Assembly: GCF_003367395.1 (NCBI RefSeq)
Contig: NZ_CP031417.1
Coordinates: 1,798,001 to 1,862,000, forward strand
Source of the DNA: Pseudolabrys taiwanensis
GTDB taxonomy: Bacteria > Pseudomonadota > Alphaproteobacteria > Rhizobiales > Xanthobacteraceae
Length of the DNA stretch: 64,000 nucleotides
Direction: 5' to 3'
Shown: piece after piece, positions 1-7,460 of the stretch
How positions within the stretch are numbered: position 1 is the stretch's first letter
Layout: each line of letters starts with the position of its first letter
The notes under the pieces: generated by a model
The model's input: only the letters and a program-made list of their open reading frames with translations
Told to the model about the DNA's origin: nothing
The model's database searches: none
Position numbers and translations under genes: made by a program

Positions 1-83
1 CAACGCCGGATGACGCCGAGCGGATCAAGTCGCTGCTGGACAAGCAGCAGCGGCCGCAGGCGTTGGACGATGCACGGCGATGA
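1..83 (+). CDS. C-terminal tail of an unidentified protein (partial)
   Basis: The third forward frame is open from the window edge and ends with TGA at 81-83. The visible tail reads TPDDAERIKSLLDKQQRPQA and then LDDARR. It is hydrophilic and helical-looking, too short to name. Its stop codon overlaps the ATG of the next gene (ATGA at 80-83), so the two are probably one operon and translationally coupled. The rest of the gene lies outside the window. Confidence 0.55.
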   Translation, partial: TPDDAERIKSLLDKQQRPQALDDARR

Positions 84-586
84 CCGTCCGCCCTCTCCTG
101 CGCTTTCCCGATCCGCGCCTGAAGCAGCGCGCCGAACCCGTGACCGCGTTCGACGCCGCGTTGCGCGCGCTCGCCGCGGATATGCTCGACACGCTGCGGG
201 CCGCCCCCGGCATCGGCATCACCGCGCCGCACATCGGCATGCCGCTGCGCGTGGTGGTGCTCGATCTTGGCGGCGGCGAGGCGCCGCGCACCTATGTCAA
301 TCCAAGCATCGCCTTCGCGGCACCGGAAAAGATCGTGCATCAGGAAGGCAGCATCTCCATGCCGGGCGTCACCGAGGACGTCGAGCGGCATGCGCGCGTC
401 CGCGTCACCTACCAAGACCTCGACGGTGAAACACAAAGCGAGGACGCCAGCGGGCTGCGCGCCGTATGCCATCAGCACGAGATCGATCAGCTCGACGGCA
501 TATTCTGGATCCAGCGGCTTTCGCGCCTCAAGCGCGACAGGCTCATCAAGCGGTTCGAGAAGATCGGTCGTGTTCACGCCGGATAA
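80..586 (+). CDS. Peptide deformylase-like protein with degenerate metal site
   Basis: A 168-residue protein with the peptide deformylase fold signature, which in active enzymes removes the formyl group from nascent N-formylmethionine. The three family motifs are recognisable but altered. Motif 1 reads GIGITAPH at 44-51, with His in place of the usual Gln. Motif 2 reads EGSIS at 89-93, with Ser91 in place of the metal-binding Cys. Motif 3 reads HEIDQ at 133-137, with Gln137 in place of the second metal His. Only His133 and Glu134 remain of the HExxH set. It is therefore probably a paralogue that is inactive or has changed function; the housekeeping def gene should be elsewhere. It overlaps the upstream gene by ATGA. 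Confidence 0.85.
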   Translation: MTVRPLLRFPDPRLKQRAEPVTAFDAALRALAADMLDTLRAAPGIGITAPHIGMPLRVVVLDLGGGEAPRTYVNPSIAFAAPEKIVHQEGSISMPGVTEDVERHARVRVTYQDLDGETQSEDASGLRAVCHQHEIDQLDGIFWIQRLSRLKRDRLIKRFEKIGRVHAG

Positions 587-620
587 GCGTGCCGCGCGGC
601 TCATGTCGGGAGAATGCACA

Positions 621-1262
621 ATGACCATCACCATCACCGCCTTCGAGCGCTCGCCCGATGGCGGCCGGGGATTGGCGCGCGATACGCGCGTTCGTTGGGC
701 CCTGGAAGAAGCCGGCCAACCCTATCAGGTTCGCCTTGTGTCATTCCAAGCGATGAAGGAGCCCGCCCATCTGGCGCTTCATCCATTCGGACAGATTCCA
801 ACTTACGAGGAAGGCGATCTTGTCCTCTTCGAGACGGGATCGATCGTCCTGCACATCGCCCAACACTATCCGGGACTGTTGCCCGACGATGCCAACGCGC
901 GGGCGCGCGCCATCATGTGGATGTTCGCCGCGCTCAACACGGTGGAACCGCCGATCCTCGAATTGACAACCGCCAAAATCCACGAGGGCGACAGGCCGTG
1001 GACGCAGGCGCGCCTGCCTTTAGTCGAAGAGCGCATCCGCGCCCGGCTGGCACAACTGTCCCGCCATTTGGGAGACGCCGCGTGGCTCGACAGCGCATTC
1101 AGCGCGGGCGACCTGATGATGGTTTCGGTGCTGCTCCGATTGAAGTCATCCGGCATTCTGGATGAATTTCCGAACTTGGCCGCCTATGTCTCCCGCGGCG
1201 AAGCGCGGCCCGCCTATAAGCGCGCCTTCGCGGCTCAACTGGCGATCAACAAGCGTGATTGA
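621..1262 (+). CDS. Glutathione S-transferase family protein
   Basis: A 213-residue protein with an N-terminal thioredoxin-like GST domain (about 1-80) and a helical C-terminal domain (about 90-205). The N-terminal part contains FGQIPTYEEGDLVLFETGSI, the cis-Pro loop plus the E-(T/S) glutathione-binding pair typical of cytosolic GSTs. It probably conjugates glutathione or reduces a small electrophile in the cytoplasm; the substrate is unknown. The ATG at 621 has GGGAG about 8 bases upstream; an in-frame ATG at 603 is less well placed. The 3' end overlaps the convergent alkyltransferase gene by 17 bases. Confidence 0.85.
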   Translation: MTITITAFERSPDGGRGLARDTRVRWALEEAGQPYQVRLVSFQAMKEPAHLALHPFGQIPTYEEGDLVLFETGSIVLHIAQHYPGLLPDDANARARAIMWMFAALNTVEPPILELTTAKIHEGDRPWTQARLPLVEERIRARLAQLSRHLGDAAWLDSAFSAGDLMMVSVLLRLKSSGILDEFPNLAAYVSRGEARPAYKRAFAAQLAINKRD

Positions 1263-1764
1263 GCGCCGTCCCGCGCGCCGAGGTGTTACCCGCCTCCAAC
1301 GCGAGCAGATATCGCTTCGCGTCCAGCCCGCCGGCAAAACCCGTGAGCGCACCGTCGGCGCCAATGGCGCGGTGACACGGCACAATGATCGAGAGCGGAT
1401 TGCGCCCATTGGCGGCGCCGACCGCACGCGAGGCCTTCGGATTGCCGAGTTGGCGCGCCAGCGCGCCGTAGCTGCGCGTCTCGCCATAGGGAATCGTCAG
1501 CAAGGCGGCCCATGCTTTCTTCTGGAACGGCGTCCCTGTCGCATCGAGCGGCACACTGAACGACGCGAGCTTGCCAGCGAAATATTCGCTGAGCTCACGT
1601 TCGGCTTGGATTAGAACCGGATGCTCGGGCGCGGCGACGAGATCGCCGACGCGCACGCGCTTGGGATCGTCGTTCTGCCACAGCACGGCGGACAAACCGG
1701 CCTCGTTCGCAATCAGCGTCAGTGCGCCGACCGGCGAGTCCATCGTCTTGGTGAACTGCGTCAT
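1246..1764 (-). CDS. ogt: Methylated-DNA--[protein]-cysteine S-methyltransferase
   Basis: This suicide repair enzyme moves the methyl group of O6-methylguanine or O4-methylthymine to its own cysteine. The active-site motif PCHR is present with the flanking IIVPCHRAIG and, downstream, GFAGGLDAKRYLL; the acceptor Cys is about residue 130. About 172 residues, normal for Ogt, with no Ada regulatory domain. The ATG at 1764 has AGGAGAG five bases upstream, so I prefer it to the GTG two codons earlier. It is convergent with the GST gene. Confidence 0.93.
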   Translation of the reverse strand: MTQFTKTMDSPVGALTLIANEAGLSAVLWQNDDPKRVRVGDLVAAPEHPVLIQAERELSEYFAGKLASFSVPLDATGTPFQKKAWAALLTIPYGETRSYGALARQLGNPKASRAVGAANGRNPLSIIVPCHRAIGADGALTGFAGGLDAKRYLLALEAGNTSARGTALNHAC

Positions 1765-1880
1765 AGCCACTCTCCTTTACGGAGCATGGATAACCGCGCG
1801 GCGCACGGATCGCGACCCGATTCCTGAACCGTTTTACACGTGCTAGCGACGGCCGGCTGCCAAGCGGCGTGCCACGGCAG

Positions 1881-1930
1881 GCGCCGCGCAGGCCGACGAC
1901 GTAGTCGTAGGTGCGGAAATTGCCCATCAC
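1881..1930 (-). pseudogene. Short fragment resembling the internal part of guaA
   Basis: On the minus strand this stretch encodes [16 protein letters not shown], matching [16 protein letters not shown] of the intact GMP synthase encoded at 7437-8999. At the DNA level 42 of 50 bases match positions 7591-7640, and most differences fall in third codon positions. The match stops abruptly on both sides. It lies inside a reading frame that starts near 2014 and overlaps the end of the MFS gene; I cannot tell whether that frame is a real small protein with an N-terminal Cys cluster or debris. It looks like a remnant of another guaA copy. Confidence 0.5.
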
Positions 1931-1965
1931 GATGCGCTCGCGGAGAAACACGCGGTGATCGTCGG

Positions 1966-3456
1966 TCATGACTTCGGCGCATCCGTCGCACGCAGTGCAG
2001 CGGCACATGGCCACCCTGCATTTCTTTCACTCGGCGGCGAGCGGCGCTGGACAAGCGTGACGCCGAGTCCGGCGCCGGCGGCGAGGCAGAACGCAATGCA
2101 GAGCAGAGCGACGACAAGAGCCTGGGTAATGGCCGCCGGATCGGTCCGTGCGCCGAGCACGGTGTAGAAAATCCCGCCGATCACGGCGACGCTGAGCGCA
2201 GTGCCGACTTGCAACGTCGAACTGGCGATGCCGGCGATCATCCCGGAAAAGGCCGGCGCGACGCGCCCGGTCACCATCCGCATCAGGGGCGGCAGCACGA
2301 ACCCTTGTCCGAAACCGATGGCAAACAGGACGGCGGCAAGCGGCGCCGGCGCGGGGTACACGCCGTTTGGCGTCGTCGCGATGAGCCCGGCCAAGCCTAA
2401 GACCCCGACGACCTCCAGCCCCATACCGATCGGAGTGACATAGGCACCCAGAAGCCGCTTGCCGAAAGGCGTCGCCAGCGGGCCCAACAGGTACCCCGCG
2501 CCGAACGGCAGGAAAACGAGGCCGACCTTCAACGCGCTCGTGTGCAATGCGTTCTGCAAGTAGACCGAGAACAGCAGGAAGAAGGTGCCGATCGCATAGA
2601 ACAACAGTGCGATCAGCAGTGCGCGGCCCAACCCTGGTGCGCGCAACGCAGCCGGATCGAGCAGCGGAGCACCGCCCTCGCGGGCGAGCCTGCTCTCGTA
2701 TCGCCAGAAGAACCGCGCCAACACAGGCACCGTGATCAGCGACAGCCAGGACCATAAGGGCCACCCCGCCTCACGCCCCTCGATCAGCGGCACGATCAGC
2801 GCGCCCAGCGTCACTACGGACAAGGTCATGCCGCCAAGGTCCAGCTTCCGCGCGTTTTGCGCGCGCGTTTCCTTCAGCAGTGGAATGCCAAACAGCATGA
2901 CAAGGATTGCCACCGGCAGATTGACGAGGAAGATCGCCCGCCATCCTAGCCCCATGAGATCGAGCGAAATCAGGACGCCGCCCAGCACTTGCCCGACAAT
3001 GGCCGCCAGACCGAAGACCGCGCCATAAAAGCTGAGTGCCAGCGGCTTCTCCGAGTCGGGGAAAATCGCCTGCACCGAGGCGAGAGCCTGCGGCGCCATC
3101 ACGGCCGCCGTCACGCCCTGCAATATGCGCCCGGCGATCAGCGCCCAAGGCGACCATGCGAAGCCGCACAGCGCCGAGGCAGCGGCAAAGCCGACCAGGC
3201 CGAGAAAAAACATCCGGCCACGGCCATACAGATCACCAAGCCGCCCGCCCGTCGTCAGTGTCACGGCGTAGAGCGCGGCATAAGAGGAAATAACGAGTTG
3301 CTCGACAGAGGAAGAGGCACCCAATTCCCCTCGGATAGAGGGAAGTGCGACATTGACGATAAAGAAGTCGAGCGGGGGTAGGAACGCGCCGACCAGTAGG
3401 ATCACGAACATCGCCCAGCGACGTGGGTCGCGTGGCGCGCCATCGTCTTCAGACAT
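1966..3456 (-). CDS. MFS multidrug exporter, DHA2 (EmrB/QacA-type) family
   Basis: A roughly 496-residue membrane protein with about 14 hydrophobic helices. It carries the DHA2 signature LDFFIVNVALPSI in helix 1 and GGRLGDLYGRGRMFF in the loop between helices 2 and 3 (MFS motif A). Such carriers expel drugs or metabolites with proton antiport. I chose the ATG at 3456 because it leaves a normal short cytoplasmic N-terminus (MSEDDGAPRDP); the frame stays open to 3558, giving 34 extra polar residues. It follows the EthD-domain gene on the same strand, and the LysR gene lies divergently beyond that, so the LysR protein may control both. Confidence 0.85.
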   Translation of the reverse strand: MSEDDGAPRDPRRWAMFVILLVGAFLPPLDFFIVNVALPSIRGELGASSSVEQLVISSYAALYAVTLTTGGRLGDLYGRGRMFFLGLVGFAAASALCGFAWSPWALIAGRILQGVTAAVMAPQALASVQAIFPDSEKPLALSFYGAVFGLAAIVGQVLGGVLISLDLMGLGWRAIFLVNLPVAILVMLFGIPLLKETRAQNARKLDLGGMTLSVVTLGALIVPLIEGREAGWPLWSWLSLITVPVLARFFWRYESRLAREGGAPLLDPAALRAPGLGRALLIALLFYAIGTFFLLFSVYLQNALHTSALKVGLVFLPFGAGYLLGPLATPFGKRLLGAYVTPIGMGLEVVGVLGLAGLIATTPNGVYPAPAPLAAVLFAIGFGQGFVLPPLMRMVTGRVAPAFSGMIAGIASSTLQVGTALSVAVIGGIFYTVLGARTDPAAITQALVVALLCIAFCLAAGAGLGVTLVQRRSPPSERNAGWPCAAALRATDAPKS

Positions 3457-3597
3457 AGCGGTCGGCAGGTTTCCTGCTTGAGATACTGTGTTGCTCACGG
3501 GTGTTTTCCGTTCTCGATTGTAAACTTCGCTATCGCTGACCAATCTAGGTCGCTCCATCCGGCATCGACCGCCACGCCTATGCGGGCATGAGCCGCA

Positions 3598-3891
3598 TCA
3601 AGCATCCAAGGTGCGCTGTGGCTTGACGGCGGTGACAAGATCGACGTCAGCCATCACTCGCTCTGTTTCCGGCGAGGCCAACGCCGCTTCCATGGCTGCC
3701 TCGTCTCGAAAGACGCAGGTCGCGATTGCGATTAGGCCGCCACCATCTCCCTGAGGGAAAAAGCCGGCGAGGCGTTCGAGCCCGTAGGGTCCCCAGCAGT
3801 CGCGCACGAGCGGGAGATGGACGCCGATCCAATGTTCGCGGTCGAATGGCGTGTCGGCATTGCCTGCATAGGTTACGTACATGGTGACCAC
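3598..3891 (-). CDS. EthD-domain (dimeric alpha-beta barrel) protein
   Basis: A 97-residue protein that looks like an EthD/stress-responsive ferredoxin-like barrel: it opens with MYVTYAGNADTPFDREHW and carries the family-typical His at HLPLVRDCWGPYGLER. EthD proteins accompany oxidative degradation and polyketide-like chemistry, but the reaction here is unknown. The GTG start is preceded by a strong GAGGAGG six bases upstream. It lies 141 bases upstream of the preferred MFS start, probably in the same transcript, and is divergent from the LysR gene. Confidence 0.8.
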   Translation of the reverse strand: MVTMYVTYAGNADTPFDREHWIGVHLPLVRDCWGPYGLERLAGFFPQGDGGGLIAIATCVFRDEAAMEAALASPETERVMADVDLVTAVKPQRTLDA

Positions 3892-4058
3892 GGGAGGCCT
3901 CCTCTGCGGTGGTGTCCGAAATCGGTTGGGGCGAGCGCCGCGTATCCGGCACCACTGGCCCGGACCGGCCGCACCGGATGAGGAGAACTTAGGCGATTAG
4001 ATTTGTTCTATAACTGACAGTATCGTACGCTCGCCGTTCATTTTTGTGCGGGGCGCCA

Positions 4059-4919
4059 ATGGAGTGGAATGACGTCAGGATTTTCTTGGCCTTGGCTCGA
4101 TCGGGCACGCTCGGCGGCGCCGCCCGTGCGCTTCACCTGAGCCATCCAACGATTGGACGTCGACTTCGGGCTCTCGAACAGGCAACCGGCCATACGTTGT
4201 TTCAGAGAACGGTCGACGGTTTCATTCTGACCGAAGAAGGCAACGCCATCATCCCTCTGGCGGAGCAGATGGAAGAAGGCGCCCTGGCCATGGAACGGCG
4301 GCTCGCCGGGCAGGAGCAAAATCTTCAGGGTACGTTGCGCATATCTTCCGCCGATTGGTTCGGCGCCTACGTCCTGCCGCCAATCATCAGCGATTATGCG
4401 AAGGCCTATCCTCACGTCGATGTCGAGATTCTGACGGGCACGCGCTTGTTCAGCCTCGCTCAGCGAGAGGCCGATATCGCCTTCCGGATTGTCCCCTTCG
4501 ATAGCCCCGATGTCGTACAGCGTCGGCTGATCCAACTGGCCTACGGAGTCTACGTGGCGGTTGACTCACCGGAGCCGATATATGGCGATGGAGCCGGTTT
4601 TCGGCTCATAACCCACGACACATCGACAGGCCAATTCCCGGATATCGCGTGGCTCACGGAAAGCTTCCCAAATGCCCGGCCCGTCCTGCGTTCGAACAAC
4701 CGGAATGTGCAGGGTCGCATGTGCCGCCAGGGCATCGGCATCGCCGTCCTGCCGCAAGTCGTCGGCAATCAAGTGGTTGGCCTACGCAGGCTCAACCTGC
4801 CGGCGGAGCCACCGACACGGGATATCTGGATGGGCTATCATCGGGACATGAGGCGTCTTCACCGCCTGCGAGCCTTCATCGACACGGTGACCGATCACAT
4901 CGCGAACGCGCGATCCTGA
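4059..4919 (+). CDS. LysR-family transcriptional regulator
   Basis: A 286-residue LysR protein. The N-terminal winged helix-turn-helix (about 1-60) contains RIFLALARSGTLGGAARAL and HPTIGRRLRALEQATG. It is followed by a linker helix and a periplasmic-binding-like effector domain (about 88-280). It is divergent from the EthD-MFS pair, the usual arrangement for a LysR regulator and its target. The ATG at 4059 has GGGGCG just upstream; the alternative TTG at 4044 is unlikely. The effector cannot be deduced. Confidence 0.88.
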   Translation: MEWNDVRIFLALARSGTLGGAARALHLSHPTIGRRLRALEQATGHTLFQRTVDGFILTEEGNAIIPLAEQMEEGALAMERRLAGQEQNLQGTLRISSADWFGAYVLPPIISDYAKAYPHVDVEILTGTRLFSLAQREADIAFRIVPFDSPDVVQRRLIQLAYGVYVAVDSPEPIYGDGAGFRLITHDTSTGQFPDIAWLTESFPNARPVLRSNNRNVQGRMCRQGIGIAVLPQVVGNQVVGLRRLNLPAEPPTRDIWMGYHRDMRRLHRLRAFIDTVTDHIANARS

Positions 4920-5445
4920 CTCGGAGCACCGGAGACCGATAATGCTCGCCTTGGCTTGATCGCCAACTCGCTCGCAAAGCCTTGGGCCTTTGATCGGTGT
5001 CCACTTTAGCGTACTGGCGGCCCGAACGCGGCCCGGCAGCGAACCCCATGCGGACATTGTTCGGTATCTATCGCGACATCGGAAACGCCGATTCTACACC
5101 GCAGTATCCTGCAGCATCCGAACCTACGCTCGCCCTCACTCCCACTCGATTGTTCGGGGCCATATCAACCATCTGAACTCATTGCGGAAAATATTCTCCA
5201 TTCAAATACTACCGGCTCGGGACCCGTCAGGAATTTACAAATCCAGATTTCGTTGAAGAATTTTCCCCCAGCGCCGCAGACCATCTATCGACTACTATCG
5301 GCTCTTTGTGCGCCATTCCAGATCTGACGTCCAAACCCATGTCACACCCAAAAGTACCGTCAGCGTTGGCAGGATCGGACACCTACGCGAATGGGCAAAG
5401 TTTGGACTGCATCAAAAATCCTCCAACCACCGAAGGATAGGCGTC
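4920..5445. other. Gene-poor region with a guaA 3'-end copy
   Basis: No convincing gene in 526 bases. It is less GC-rich than its neighbours in places (5170-5290). Bases 5137-5160 copy the last codons of guaA (separate entry). The stretch at 4990-5010 resembles ends seen in some rhizobial insertion sequences, but I could not confirm a transposase remnant. This is probably scar tissue left by an integrated element. Confidence 0.4.
5137..5160 (-). repeat. Duplicate of guaA 3' end (putative attachment-site repeat)
   Basis: Read on the minus strand this encodes P-R-T-I-E-W-E-stop, against P-G-T-I-E-W-E-stop at the real guaA end (7437-7460). Thirteen bases (5138-5150 and 7439-7451) are identical, and both copies have the same orientation. 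The guaA 3' end is a known integration site for tyrosine-recombinase genomic islands. The two copies enclose the TetR/monooxygenase pair and may be the left and right att sites of a decayed island. Confidence 0.55.
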
Positions 5446-6114
5446 TCACTTGGCGCACGCGCCCGCCAGGATGAAGTCGACGCCGGCGACGAACTGTTGG
5501 CGATCGTCATGCTCGCTCAGCTGTGCCGCCACCTGCCGCAGAAATGGACGCGAGTCAGGATCATCCTGAATCCAGCCAGTGGCCATGCTCTCCAGCCACG
5601 CTTTGCGATCCGTTCCGCCTGGAAGCGTGCGGGCGTTGGCCGCGTTCTGGCCGGCCACACCGAGGATGTAGTTCGTCAGCGCCGAGGCGCAGTCGAATTG
5701 TGCATCCACAGGAACACCAAGCGGCTGGAGCCATTCGCCGATGCGTTCGAAGATCTCTCCAACCGTGGAATGCCATGGCTCACGGGAAAGGTGAGCGCCA
5801 GCCCAAGGGTGAGCATCAATAGTATCGAAGACCGCGAGCGCGATGGCGCGGATCGCGGCCCTTGGCGCCGCTTCCTTGGCCACTTTCGCCAGGGCGCGGG
5901 AGAGAACGTCGCCCGTCGCGGCGGCAAGCAGGCCGTTCCTGTCGCCAATATGCCAAAAGATCGCGCCGCTGCCGGTCTCCAGCTGTGTCGCCAGCGCCCG
6001 AAATGTCAGAGCGGCCTCCCCGCGCGCATCGAGAATCTCGATTGCAGCCTCAACAATGCGCGCCTTGGAAAGGGCGTCAGCGCGCCGCACGATCCGCTGG
6101 GCTCGTTTAGACAT
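5446..6114 (-). CDS. TetR-family repressor of the divergent monooxygenase
   Basis: A 222-residue TetR-type regulator. The N-terminal helix-turn-helix (about 15-65) includes ARIVEAAIEILDARGEAALT and FRALATQLETGSGAIFWHI. The C-terminal ligand-binding region is typical in length and alanine-rich. It is divergent from the flavin monooxygenase gene at 6192, and two perfect palindromes lie between the starts. The ATG at 6114 keeps both palindromes upstream of the gene; the open frame continues to 6174 but would run through them. The order matches tetracycline-type repressor/inactivating-enzyme pairs. Confidence 0.88.
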   Translation of the reverse strand: MSKRAQRIVRRADALSKARIVEAAIEILDARGEAALTFRALATQLETGSGAIFWHIGDRNGLLAAATGDVLSRALAKVAKEAAPRAAIRAIALAVFDTIDAHPWAGAHLSREPWHSTVGEIFERIGEWLQPLGVPVDAQFDCASALTNYILGVAGQNAANARTLPGGTDRKAWLESMATGWIQDDPDSRPFLRQVAAQLSEHDDRQQFVAGVDFILAGACAK

Positions 6115-6133
6115 GCGCCAACCATGACATATC

Positions 6134-6148
6134 TGGAACGCCGTTCCA
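6134..6148. promoter_or_regulatory. TetR operator, proximal to the regulator
   Basis: Perfect palindrome TGGAACGCCGTTCCA with six-base arms around a three-base centre, 20 bases from the tetR start. The same arms recur at 6159-6173, with centres 25 bases apart. Two identical-arm operators between divergent genes are what a self-regulating TetR repressor needs. Confidence 0.8.
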
Positions 6149-6158
6149 ATCTCTGCTA

Positions 6159-6173
6159 TGGAACAACGTTCCA
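6159..6173. promoter_or_regulatory. TetR operator, proximal to the monooxygenase
   Basis: Perfect palindrome TGGAACAACGTTCCA, the second copy of the operator, ending 18 bases before the ATG of the monooxygenase gene. A repressor bound here would block its promoter or ribosome access. Confidence 0.8.
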
Positions 6174-6191
6174 ATTATTCCCGGGCGCCCC

Positions 6192-7310
6192 ATGACCACT
6201 TCCGTTACCATTGTCGGTGCAGGCCTGGGCGGCCTGACACTCGCCCGCGTGCTCCACGTTCACGGCATCCCCGTCACGATCTATGAGGCAGAGCCCTCCC
6301 CGCATGCCCGCACCCAAGGCGGCCAGCTTGACGTTCACGAACACGACGGTCAGCGCGCGCTCGCTGCCGCCGGCCTGACGGACGCATTTCGCGCAATCGT
6401 TCACGAGGGTGGCGACGCGACGCGCGCGCTCGATCGAAACGGCGATGTGCTGCTCGACCAGCCTGGAGATGGCAGGCGTCCCGAGGTGCTCCGGGGCGAC
6501 CTGCGGCGGATACTCATCAACTCCTTGCCTGCCGGGACGGTCCGGTGGGGGCGAAAGCTCGCTGGCGCCGAGTCGCTTGGCGCGGGTCGTCACCAGCTCA
6601 CGTTCACCGATGGCTCGGCTGTAGAGACCGAGTTGCTCGTCGGCGCCGATGGCGCCTGGTCCAAGGTGCGCCCGCTGCTGTCAGACGCGGAACCCGCCTA
6701 TCTCGGCGTGTCCTACGTCGAGACCTATCTGCATGACGCTGATCGGCGCTTCCCCGCAACGGCGGCGGCGGTCGGAGCCGGCGGTATGTTCGCGCTCGAA
6801 CCGAGCAAGGGGATCACCGCGCACCGCGAGCCGGCTGGCGTGCTCCACACCTACGTTCAACTGATGCGACCGGCGGCGTGGTTTGCCAAGATCGACTTCA
6901 ACAACGCGGCAACTGCCAAAGCCCGGATAGCAGCCGAATTCGACGGATGGACGTCGGCTCTCACCACATTGATCACCGACAGCGACACGGCGCCGGTCCT
7001 GCGAGCGATCAACGCGCTGCCGGTTGGTCACCGATGGGATCGCACGCCAGGCGTTACGCTGCTCGGCGACGCTGCGCATCTGTCGCCGCCGGCCGGCGAC
7101 GGCGCAAACCTGGCGATGCTTGACGGGGCCGAGCTCGGCGAGGCCATAGCCGCTCGGCCTGGAGACATCGAGAATGCGCTGACCATCTATGAGGCGGCGA
7201 TGTTCTCGCGTAGCGAGACCGCCGCCATCGACGCGCATCGAGTACTGGACCTTTGCCTGGGTGAGCGCGCGCCGTTCAGCCTCATCGACTTTCTCAGCGC
7301 CGCGCTATAA
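6192..7310 (+). CDS. FAD-dependent monooxygenase, TetX-like
   Basis: A 372-residue class A flavoprotein hydroxylase. It has the Rossmann dinucleotide motif VGAGLGGLTLA at about 8-18, the D-G motif LLVGADGAWSKVR at about 150-162, and the FAD ribityl motif LLGDAAHLSPPAGDGANLA near residue 288. The segment GGQLDVHEHDGQRALAAAGL resembles the substrate-side region of TetX-type tetracycline-inactivating oxygenases. It would use NADPH and O2 to hydroxylate an aromatic or polyketide substrate. The divergent TetR gene and two operators suggest induction by that compound. Tetracycline activity is an inference from resemblance only. Confidence 0.87.
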   Translation: MTTSVTIVGAGLGGLTLARVLHVHGIPVTIYEAEPSPHARTQGGQLDVHEHDGQRALAAAGLTDAFRAIVHEGGDATRALDRNGDVLLDQPGDGRRPEVLRGDLRRILINSLPAGTVRWGRKLAGAESLGAGRHQLTFTDGSAVETELLVGADGAWSKVRPLLSDAEPAYLGVSYVETYLHDADRRFPATAAAVGAGGMFALEPSKGITAHREPAGVLHTYVQLMRPAAWFAKIDFNNAATAKARIAAEFDGWTSALTTLITDSDTAPVLRAINALPVGHRWDRTPGVTLLGDAAHLSPPAGDGANLAMLDGAELGEAIAARPGDIENALTIYEAAMFSRSETAAIDAHRVLDLCLGERAPFSLIDFLSAAL

Positions 7311-7436
7311 CCGCGATGATCCAGAGAAGTGAAGCTGGCATTGCCGAGCGTGTCGGCCATGGCGCTCAATCACTATTCCGTGCTGTCGACGGAGCAACTT
7401 ACGCTACAGTATCCAAAACTATCCGGATGTATCCCC

Positions 7437-7460
7437 CTACTCCCACTCGATCGTGCCCGG
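7437..7460 (-). repeat. guaA 3' end as attachment-site copy
   Basis: The last codons of guaA (GTIEWE-stop). Bases 7439-7451 recur exactly at 5138-5150 in the same orientation. See the entry at 5137-5160. Confidence 0.5.

Noticed and set aside
1595..2014. Real small Cys-rich gene containing the guaA-like stretch
   Set aside because: The frame runs on into the ogt gene and overlaps the MFS gene; start and end are unsupported, so only the guaA-like part is reported.
4985..5015. Insertion-sequence end or transposase remnant
   Set aside because: Only a vague resemblance to rhizobial IS ends; no inverted partner or transposase fragment could be shown.
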